Source: VRUG01 sp965372745
GTDB lineage: Bacteria; Planctomycetota; Phycisphaerae; Sedimentisphaerales; Anaerobacaceae
NCBI GenBank assembly: GCA_965372745.1
Contig: CBDVDM010000036.1
Coordinates: 1-14,839, forward strand
DNA: 14,839 nucleotides
Direction: 5' to 3'
How positions within the stretch are numbered: the stretch's first letter is position 1; every line of letters starts with the position of its first letter. The notes under the pieces were generated by a model, which ran no database searches, had not been told where the DNA came from, and saw only the letters and a program-made list of their open reading frames with translations. This document shows, one piece after another, positions 1 to 5,414 of the stretch. The position numbers and the translations under genes were made by a program.

Positions 1-51
1 AGCTCTGGTTTTGTAAACCAGTGGTTGTCGGTTCGACACCGAAGGAGCCGC
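1..51 (+). tRNA. tRNA-Thr (anticodon UGU), 3' part only
   Basis: The window starts inside this gene. A five-pair anticodon stem (5-9 with 17-21) encloses a seven-base loop whose central triplet, 12-14, is TGT, which reads threonine ACA codons. A T-arm follows (27-31 with 39-43, loop TTCGACA; the outermost pair is a G-A mismatch). The 3' acceptor strand is at about 44-50. No CCA is encoded. The D-arm and 5' acceptor strand lie outside the window, so the exact 3' end could be off by a base or two. A T-run at 73-78 lies downstream, but without a convincing hairpin. Confidence 0.85.
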
Positions 52-104
52 GAAGCGAATCCGACCGTTGGCTTTTTTGTTTGTGCGAGCTTATGCGGTA
101 GGCT

Positions 105-980
105 CTAAAATACTATTGCTGCATAGCCGACGCTTTCGGTACTTGAAGTGCCCATTTTAGTCTGCATTATTTCGTTGCTGTTAGTTTGTGCCAAAAGCAG
201 GCCATCGGTTTTTCCAAGTTTTTTTGCAGCGGCAATCGCAGCAACGGCAGCACCGGGGCCACAGGCATTGTGGTTTTCGATAGAATTTATGAATAGTTTC
301 TCCGGTTCGAGTTTTAAAGCCAGGTCGATAAATTCTTTATCATTCACATCATGTGCCCAGTTTATGCCATCAATACCAACGCCTTTAGGGATAAAGCCAT
401 AGCGCGGGCCGTAATGGGTTAAATCGGTCGAGCCGATACAAACAATTTTTTTGTTCTTCTCAGAACTTATAATGCCGCCGAGAGTCTCTCCCAATTCTAT
501 TGCCTGGCTGGCAGGAGGAACGATAATCGGCAGTATCTTTGCACCGGCAAAAAGGTGCTGAATAAAAGGTATCTGAACTTCGATACTGTGTTCAGACGCA
601 TGGGCACTAACGTCGCCGGCAAGAGACATCTGCTTTAAGACAACAGCAGCCAATTCTTCATCGACAGCTATTTGGCCAAGCGGTGTTATCCAACTGCCTC
701 TGTCAAAAACTGCAGGATTTTGACCAAAATAACTATGTGCAGCTCCGAATATTACGAAGGTATTGACCTTTTGCTGCCTTTCTTTTATGGCAGAGAAAAC
801 CATCGCTGCAAGCTCACCACTAAATGCCCATCCAGCATGCGGAACAATGCCCGCCACTATCCTTTCGGGCAGCAGTCTGTTTGAGAAATCAGTCTTGAGA
901 TATTGGTTGATTTCACTAAGGCATGAATCGTACTGGCCAGGGTAAAATTGGCCTGCCACAATCGGCTTTCTCGTCTGCAT
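105..980 (-). CDS. amrB: MEMO1 family protein (AmmeMemoRadiSam system protein B)
   Basis: This 291-residue protein spans the whole MEMO fold, which is related to extradiol dioxygenases. Visible motifs are AGQFYPG (9-15), VPHAGW (46-51), the GAAH block (79-82), HSIEVQIPF (131-139), STDLTHYG (184-191) and NHNACGPGA (236-244). His48, His82 and Cys240 sit where human MEMO1 has its metal ligands His49, His81 and Cys244, so a metal site is probably intact. In bacteria this family is protein B of the AmmeMemoRadiSam trio, with an AMMECR1-like protein and a radical SAM protein; neither partner is in this window. The biochemical role in bacteria is unsettled. The start is supported by an AGGTGG Shine-Dalgarno sequence just upstream (about 988-993). 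The gene is divergent from purE across 110 bases. Confidence 0.9.
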   Translation of the reverse strand: MQTRKPIVAGQFYPGQYDSCLSEINQYLKTDFSNRLLPERIVAGIVPHAGWAFSGELAAMVFSAIKERQQKVNTFVIFGAAHSYFGQNPAVFDRGSWITPLGQIAVDEELAAVVLKQMSLAGDVSAHASEHSIEVQIPFIQHLFAGAKILPIIVPPASQAIELGETLGGIISSEKNKKIVCIGSTDLTHYGPRYGFIPKGVGIDGINWAHDVNDKEFIDLALKLEPEKLFINSIENHNACGPGAAVAAIAAAKKLGKTDGLLLAQTNSNEIMQTKMGTSSTESVGYAAIVF

Positions 981-999
981 TTTTGCCCCACCTATTTAC

Positions 1000-1028
1000 T
1001 TGCGTTTATGATATATTTTTGTTATTAT
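1000..1028 (+). promoter_or_regulatory. Candidate sigma-70 promoter for purE
   Basis: TTGCGT at 1000-1005 and TATTAT at 1023-1028 are separated by 17 bases, about 60 bases ahead of the purE ATG. The -10 matches consensus at five of six positions; the -35 is weaker. The surrounding AT-rich stretch makes a chance match possible. Confidence 0.4.
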
Positions 1029-1090
1029 CCTATATTCTGATATTATTTAGAATTCAACGTAGTATTGCAAAACAAAATCAGGAAAAATAT

Positions 1091-1594
1091 ATGGCTAATA
1101 AAAAAACCAGCCCTGTAGCGGTAGTAATGGGTTCGGACAGTGATATGCCCGTTATGCAAACCTGCATTGACCAATTAGAGGCTTTCGGTATTAAGCCGGT
1201 GGTGAGAATAATTTCTGCTCACCGAACGCCCAGAATTGCCGCTGATTTTGCTCAGACCGCAGCAGATAAGGGCATAAAGGTAATAATCGCTGCTGCGGGT
1301 ATGGCTGCCCATTTGGCAGGCGCTTTGGCTGCACAGACAACTTTGCCTGTTATTGGTGTTCCAATGGCTGCTAAAGAGGGTATTAACGGGCTTGACGCTT
1401 TGTTAAGCACAGTTCAAATGCCCCCCGGTGTGCCGGTGGCGACGGTGGCTATTGGAAAAGCAGGGGCGAAAAATGCAGCGGTGCTGGCAGTGCAGATATT
1501 GGCATTGGCTGACAGCGACTTAGCTCAAAAACTTGACGAGTTTAAAAAACAACAGGAAGAAAAAGTCATCGAAAAAGATTCTGCTTTGAACTAA
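1091..1594 (+). CDS. purE: N5-carboxyaminoimidazole ribonucleotide mutase (PurE, class I)
   Basis: The enzyme converts N5-CAIR to CAIR in cytoplasmic de novo purine synthesis. I place the start at the ATG at 1091 (167 residues), after a modest AGGA ribosome site at 1079-1082. The open frame runs further upstream, but that part is a low-complexity extension unlike any PurE. Motifs seen are GSDSDMPVM near the N terminus (phosphate binding), ISAHRTP carrying the catalytic histidine, the AAGMAAHLAGALAA segment (E. coli-type GAGGAAHLPGMLAA) and PVIGVPM. Length fits the family. The usual partner purK is not in the window. The stop codon is one base from the stop of the convergent P-domain gene, with no room for a separate terminator. 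Confidence 0.95.
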   Translation: MANKKTSPVAVVMGSDSDMPVMQTCIDQLEAFGIKPVVRIISAHRTPRIAADFAQTAADKGIKVIIAAAGMAAHLAGALAAQTTLPVIGVPMAAKEGINGLDALLSTVQMPPGVPVATVAIGKAGAKNAAVLAVQILALADSDLAQKLDEFKKQQEEKVIEKDSALN

Positions 1595-1595
1595 A

Positions 1596-2195
1596 TTAAC
1601 GATCTCGATAAGGCTTAAATCCAACTGCTGTACATATTCCAATCAGCAACAGCGATAATGTGTCAGGTTCAGGTGATGCTATTGCCAACTCGAAATTTTG
1701 AAAAGTTCCGCTGTCGGCATAATGGGCATCAAGAATTCTCAATTTCCAACTTCCGTATATATTTTCACCGTTAAAGTCAGAAAGCCTTGAAGTCTCGACA
1801 GGTTTGAATCTGCCGGTAAATGGTGCTATGCCATCCTTAATGTAAACTAATGCGTCGTCGTCAAAAATTGTCTGTACGTAATTTTGCCCCTTGAAAAATT
1901 CGGTGTAAGGGTCGTATGAAATCAATTTCACACTTGTTCCCGATGGACTTTCAAGATAAATATGTAAATCAAATACATTTGGATGTGTCAGGCTGATTTT
2001 CACGTCAAGGTCGTGAATAATCTTGTGATAGGGAATTCCCAGTACCGCATCATGCATAGGTCCTTTGCCGGTTTGGAAATGGTCGTTGGCTGGAATCGAC
2101 AGATTAAAGTTGCCGCCGTAAATGGATGCCGGAAGCGCAAAGGCACAGCCAAGCCCTGCCTCCGCCAAAATGATAATAACGACAATTCTTTGCAT
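1596..2195 (-). CDS. Secreted P-domain protein with PEP-CTERM sorting signal
   Basis: The product is 199 residues from the ATG at 2195. The first ~22 residues form a hydrophobic signal peptide (MQRIVVIIILAEAGLG...ALPAS). Residues about 60-172 match the P/Homo-B domain known from proprotein convertases and many bacterial exoproteins: alternating strands, the L-ESPSGTSV element (81-89), and FNGENIYGSWKLRILD (141-156). The tail has Pro175-Glu-Pro, a short hydrophobic segment (180-192) and a basic end, as in PEP-CTERM substrates processed by exosortase, so surface or exopolysaccharide-associated export is likely. No protease domain is attached, so the P domain stands alone. An in-frame TTG at 2249 would add 18 non-signal-like residues; I prefer the ATG, although its ribosome site (AGGTG, about 12 bases upstream) is mediocre. 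It probably shares a transcript with the ParA-like gene that ends 60 bases upstream. Confidence 0.8.
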   Translation of the reverse strand: MQRIVVIIILAEAGLGCAFALPASIYGGNFNLSIPANDHFQTGKGPMHDAVLGIPYHKIIHDLDVKISLTHPNVFDLHIYLESPSGTSVKLISYDPYTEFFKGQNYVQTIFDDDALVYIKDGIAPFTGRFKPVETSRLSDFNGENIYGSWKLRILDAHYADSGTFQNFELAIASPEPDTLSLLLIGICTAVGFKPYRDR

Positions 2196-2204
2196 TGTGT
2201 GGGG

Positions 2205-2234
2205 GGCACCTGTACCTAAGGGCACCTGCCTAAG
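2205..2234. repeat. Short imperfect tandem duplication ahead of the P-domain gene
   Basis: On the plus strand GGCACCTGTACCTAAG (2205-2220) is followed directly by GGCACCTGCCTAAG (2221-2234), the same unit minus two bases. It lies between the ParA-like stop and the P-domain ATG. Each copy carries AGGTG in the sense (minus) orientation, so the duplication doubles a possible ribosome-binding sequence. Confidence 0.7.
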
Positions 2235-2255
2235 GTCAGGCTGGTTCAAAGATGG

Positions 2256-3479
2256 CTATTTTATCTCAACGACTGAGTTATGTTCTCCAAAGGGATTCAT
2301 CTCTGTTATTTTATTATACGGGTCCTGTTGCCATTGACCATCCACAACCAGACGGTAGCGATGTTTACCGGAGGGCAGCTTGATTTTGGTCTGCCATATA
2401 CCACTGTCGCCTATTTTTTCCATCGTGGTTGCCTGCGGCTGCCAGTTATTGAAGTCACCGGCGATCTGGACACTTTTTGCACGGGGATACAAAGTCACAA
2501 AAGCTACAGCGTCACCTGCTATGTTGACTCCGTAATAATCTGAAAGTTTTTCACTGATAGTGGCTGGTACAAATTCCGGCTCTTTTATCTTTGGCATTTC
2601 TATGTCTTTTATTTCAGGCTTTGTGGCCTTGAGCAGTTCATCGGCGGTACTGCTGATAGCTTCAAGCTGACCAGCCAGAGAATTGACCATCTGGTGACGC
2701 TGCTCTCTTGTCTCGGAGTCAATTACCTCTTTGGCCAGTGTTCGGAAATCCAACTGCCCCTTGCTGGCCGGGTCATATTCACCTATGGGTTGACCAAAGC
2801 TGGACGCTTCTTTAATCTTGGTGTTGAAATTAACAATTGTCTTAAACATCTTGTCGGAGAATAGAGATTTTAACTCACTAAGAATCTCCCGTGCCATTTT
2901 TGTTCTTATATCATACATACTTGCCAAAACACGGACATTAACATGCTGGTTGCATCTTTCACAAAGAATGTTAAGTGTCTCAAGCTGCTTACTCAACCCG
3001 TGCAGAGCAAAGTATCCCGTTTCAACCGGAACAATAACATCATTTGCTGCACGAAGAGCATTAAATGTCAATAGGCTAACAGCCGGGGGACAATCAATTA
3101 TTACGTAATCGAATTCACCTTTGTTATCAGCTAAAATATCTTTAAGACAACACTCACGATCCGAGATACCGGTCATCTGCGGTTCGAAGGCTGACAAATC
3201 TATCGTTGATGGAGCTAACTCGAGATTGTCGTTAATCTGCCATAATATTTCAGACAGTCTTATTGGTTCATTTCTGCTTTTGCTTATAAGTACATCATAA
3301 ATGCTTTGTTCAATCTGGTCTTCAGGCACCGCCAGGCCAACTGCACAATGTGACTGCGGGTCCATATCAACAAGCAATGTCTTTTTGCCAAGTTCAGCAA
3401 GTGCATTTGCCAGGTTTATTGAGACTGTTGTCTTACCGCATCCGCCTTTTTGATTAACAATTGCTATAGTTCTCATCAT
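2256..3479 (-). CDS. ParA/Soj-type ATPase fused to a C-terminal CBM48 (AMPK-beta-like) glycogen-binding domain
   Basis: The protein has 407 residues. Residues 1-~260 form a ParA/MinD-family P-loop ATPase: deviant Walker A KGGCGKTT (11-18) with signature Lys11, VDMDPQ (36-41), and Walker B VIIDCPP (125-131). Such ATPases form ATP-dependent dimers that position DNA, proteins or organelles. A charged linker (~260-320) leads to residues 324-407, which closely resemble the AMPK-beta/CBM48 domain: VQIAGDFNNW, a KHRYRLVVDGQW strand pair and an NSVVEIK end. The sugar-stacking tryptophans of AMPK-beta correspond to Trp346 and Trp383; the AMPK lysine between them is Arg here. No parB gene is adjacent. 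A ribosome site AGGA lies about 7 bases before the first of two consecutive ATGs. Domain assignments are confident; a role in positioning glycogen or glucan is inference. Confidence 0.9.
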   Translation of the reverse strand: MMRTIAIVNQKGGCGKTTVSINLANALAELGKKTLLVDMDPQSHCAVGLAVPEDQIEQSIYDVLISKSRNEPIRLSEILWQINDNLELAPSTIDLSAFEPQMTGISDRECCLKDILADNKGEFDYVIIDCPPAVSLLTFNALRAANDVIVPVETGYFALHGLSKQLETLNILCERCNQHVNVRVLASMYDIRTKMAREILSELKSLFSDKMFKTIVNFNTKIKEASSFGQPIGEYDPASKGQLDFRTLAKEVIDSETREQRHQMVNSLAGQLEAISSTADELLKATKPEIKDIEMPKIKEPEFVPATISEKLSDYYGVNIAGDAVAFVTLYPRAKSVQIAGDFNNWQPQATTMEKIGDSGIWQTKIKLPSGKHRYRLVVDGQWQQDPYNKITEMNPFGEHNSVVEIK

Positions 3480-3735
3480 TTTCTGTTCCTGTTAAGAAAT
3501 AGATTTTCGCTACCAACCTCTTTATAAAAGTACCTTTTTAATACTGTTAACACTTATCTTTAATAACCTTGTCGGCAAGAATACGTAAAAAACTTTATCC
3601 TTTTATGGGACCAGCCGATAAAAAAACACCTTAACAGTGTAATTAAGCAGGGTTTTGCCTGGTATTTAGGGGGCGGTATATGCAATTATACGAGTGATAA
3701 TGCGCATTTTCAGCGTTTGTAAAGAGGCTGACTGG

Positions 3736-4800
3736 TCATTTGAAGTTAGAGATATCTTCGAGAGTTTTTCGTATCAGGTCTAAAAACTCCGCAGCGTAAG
3801 CGCCGTTCGTAACCTTATGGTCAACAGACAGTGTCATACTCATAAGCTTACGAATTACAGTATCACCATTGTCACAGACACAACTGTCGATAATCTGGCC
3901 GATACCCAATATACTGCATTGCCCCGGTACAACGATTGGAATAAATGATTCCACTCCGTAAGAACCTAAATTGCTGACAGTGATACAGGCACCTTCCAAA
4001 TCGGCAGGCTGGAGTTTGTTTTTATTTGCCTTTTCGACAAGCCTGGTGCTCTCGTGAGCAATCTCAGTAACATCCTTTTTACTAACATCCTTGACAACAA
4101 CAATAACTAAACCGCTTGGGACCGAGACCGCAAGGCCAACATTAATGCTTTCGGCAAGCTTTATAGCCTGGCCGTCTAATTGACCTGTCATAATCGGAAA
4201 CTTCTTCAGGCCGGAGGCAACCGCTCGCATAATAAAATCATTGTAGGAAACTTTAATATCGCCTGACCTGTTTAATTTCTCCCGAAACTCAACAAGGTCG
4301 GTAACATCAACATTTACTCTCATGTAAAAACATGGCATTTCATGCTTTGACTGCAACATGCGCCGGCCTGTGATTTTTTGAAAGCCACTCAGTGGTATTA
4401 CTGCCCCGGGTTTAATCTCAGCCTCGGATACCGGTGGGACTGCAGACTCCAGAACATCAGTAGCATTGATTTGTGTATCATATTTCATCCTGTCGTTATT
4501 TTGATTGTTGCGGGAGGTTATCTTTGCTTTTAAGGAATCAATTATTTTTTTGGAAACTTTTTCGTCTTTTTGTCCTAAAATTAAGACCACATCACCAACA
4601 GTCAAAGTCTGACCTTCTTCAGCGACAAGTGCCTTGACGGTTCCGTTTGCCGGTGATTCAATATCCATGGCAGCCTTGTCAGTTTCAATCTCGTAGATAC
4701 AACTGCCTTTTTTTACTTCATCGCCGAGCTTGACAAGGTATTTGACAATGATTCCTTCTTCCATCGTCTCAGCTAATTGTGGCAGTTTGACTTCGACCAT
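3736..4800 (-). CDS. 2-oxoacid dehydrogenase E2-type dihydrolipoamide acyltransferase, short form
   Basis: The protein has 354 residues. Residues 1-77 are a lipoyl domain with the lipoylation lysine at Lys42 in ETDKAAMD. Residues ~132-354 are the catalytic acyltransferase domain: SNLGSYG (276-282) in the substrate-serine region, and the active-site block SVDHKVTNGA (325-334) with His328. Asn332 replaces the more common Asp of HxxxDG; an Asn at this place is also known in Azotobacter vinelandii E2p, so activity is plausible. The linker 78-131 shows no peripheral-subunit-binding domain, which normally docks E1 or E3. E1 and E3 genes are not in the window, so the substrate (pyruvate, branched-chain or other 2-oxoacid) cannot be assigned. 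Translation starts at the ATG at 4800 with only a weak ribosome site. The gene is divergent from the cold-shock gene. Confidence 0.88.
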   Translation of the reverse strand: MVEVKLPQLAETMEEGIIVKYLVKLGDEVKKGSCIYEIETDKAAMDIESPANGTVKALVAEEGQTLTVGDVVLILGQKDEKVSKKIIDSLKAKITSRNNQNNDRMKYDTQINATDVLESAVPPVSEAEIKPGAVIPLSGFQKITGRRMLQSKHEMPCFYMRVNVDVTDLVEFREKLNRSGDIKVSYNDFIMRAVASGLKKFPIMTGQLDGQAIKLAESINVGLAVSVPSGLVIVVVKDVSKKDVTEIAHESTRLVEKANKNKLQPADLEGACITVSNLGSYGVESFIPIVVPGQCSILGIGQIIDSCVCDNGDTVIRKLMSMTLSVDHKVTNGAYAAEFLDLIRKTLEDISNFK

Positions 4801-4869
4801 TTACAAAATCTCGTTTATCAGCATTATTTGTGTTATTTTTTACATATTTGAACTAACAATCCTCGAAAA

Positions 4870-4898
4870 AATATAACAAACATAACTTCATCAGTAAA
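4870..4898 (-). promoter_or_regulatory. Candidate sigma-70 promoter for the E2 gene
   Basis: Read on the minus strand, TTTACT (4898-4893) and TATATT (4875-4870) are 17 bases apart, about 70 bases upstream of the E2 start. They match consensus at four and five of six positions. Confidence 0.45.
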
Positions 4899-4913
4899 TC
4901 AAAAAACAAACAG

Positions 4914-4942
4914 TTGGCATTTTACTGCCATTTTAGTGCCAA
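4914..4942. promoter_or_regulatory. Operator-like cluster of TGCCA half-sites between divergent genes
   Basis: TTGGCA (4914-4919) is inverted against TGCCA at 4926-4930 (TGGCA-N6-TGCCA) and again against TGCCAA at 4937-4942. The last half-site ends 7 bases before the -35 of the cold-shock promoter. The position and symmetry fit a regulator-binding site serving the csp gene, the E2 gene or both. No regulator gene is nearby to name. Confidence 0.4.
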
Positions 4943-4949
4943 AACTGTG

Positions 4950-4978
4950 TTGACGCACCGTGCGCATTTTGTTATAAT
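4950..4978 (+). promoter_or_regulatory. Strong sigma-70 promoter of the cold-shock gene
   Basis: TTGACG (4950-4955) and a perfect TATAAT (4973-4978) are separated by exactly 17 bases. This is the best promoter in the window. Transcription would start near 4985, giving a structured leader of about 95 bases before the csp start codon. Confidence 0.85.
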
Positions 4979-4991
4979 CCGCTGTAGTAAT

Positions 4992-5066
4992 AGGGATATG
5001 CCTTTGTCCCTCGAGGTGTATTTACACTGACCATGAGGGATTTTTTGATGTAGGCCCTTCGTGGGC
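4992..5066 (+). promoter_or_regulatory. Structured csp 5' leader with mutually exclusive hairpins
   Basis: Three helices can be drawn. P1 pairs 4992-4998 (AGGGATA) with 5005-5011 (TTGTCCCT region). P2 pairs 5008-5012 (CCCTC) with 5035-5039 (GAGGG), with an inner GTGT/ACAC stem (5016-5019 with 5024-5027), and is followed by six T at 5041-5046, like an intrinsic terminator. P1 and P2 compete for the same CCCT at 5008-5011. P3 is a small GCCC/GGGC hairpin (5054-5057 with 5063-5066) directly before the ribosome site. This arrangement resembles an attenuator or temperature-sensitive leader, as known for cold-shock mRNAs. The pairings are read from the sequence; the switching function is inferred. 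Confidence 0.5.
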
Positions 5067-5080
5067 ATAAGGAGATTAAA

Positions 5081-5284
5081 TTGAGTACTGGTACTGTTAA
5101 ATGGTTCAACGAGAGTAAAGGGTTCGGTTTTATTGTTCCTGACGATAGCAGCGAAGATGTGTTTGTACATCACTCGAATATCGATTCATCAGGCTATCGA
5201 ACTCTTAAGGAAGGTCAAAAAGTCGATTTTGAAACGGGGCAGGGACGCAAAGGCCCGGAAGCTGTAAACGTTAAGCCACTTTAA
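5081..5284 (+). CDS. Cold-shock domain protein (CspA family)
   Basis: This is a 67-residue single cold-shock domain protein, a standard family length. It binds single-stranded RNA and DNA in the cytoplasm and is expected to act as an RNA chaperone. The RNA-binding motifs are KGFGFI (RNP1) and VFVHHS (RNP2), and GTVKWFNESKGFG is the typical opening. The start is a TTG at 5081, set by a strong AAGGAG site at 5070-5074 about six bases upstream; no in-frame ATG alternative exists. It is transcribed alone, from the consensus promoter at 4950 to the terminator at about 5297-5338. Family identity is certain, but whether it is cold-induced or constitutive cannot be told from the protein. Confidence 0.95.
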   Translation: MSTGTVKWFNESKGFGFIVPDDSSEDVFVHHSNIDSSGYRTLKEGQKVDFETGQGRKGPEAVNVKPL

Positions 5285-5296
5285 GTTGCTCGCATC

Positions 5297-5338
5297 ACAC
5301 TTTAAGATTATTAAACTAAAAGTGTTTTTAGCTTTTTT
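5297..5338 (+). terminator. Rho-independent terminator after the cold-shock gene
   Basis: CTAAAA (5316-5321) pairs with TTTTAG (5326-5331) across a GTGT loop and is followed by six T (5333-5338). An alternative longer-loop stem, ACACTTT (5297-5303) with AAAGTGT (5319-5325), runs directly into five T. Either would stop csp transcription ahead of hemW. Confidence 0.65.
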
Positions 5339-5414
5339 GGAACAATCCTTTCGTGATTCTTAAGGCAGAGAAACATAGCGCCTGTTGTACGTCCGGAAAA
5401 GGAGTAATGATACT

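Noticed and set aside
44..78. Terminator after tRNA-Thr
   Set aside because: AGCC (46-49) could pair with GGCT (69-72) before a T-run, but the stem is four pairs with a 19-base loop and overlaps the tRNA acceptor strand.
923..1090. N-terminal extension of the PurE reading frame
   Set aside because: The extra residues are unlike any PurE and overlap the divergent MEMO gene; the ATG at 1091 has a ribosome site and gives the family's usual length.
3540..3650. Related words around ACTGTTAACACTT and TTAACAGTGT in the ParA/E2 gap as an operator or parS-like site
   Set aside because: The similarity is short and AT-rich, spacing is irregular, and no ParB is present, so a centromere-like site is not supported.
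4922..5173. 83-codon minus-strand open frame across the csp promoter and start
   Set aside because: It runs antisense through a near-consensus promoter, the leader and the cold-shock gene, and shows no protein features.
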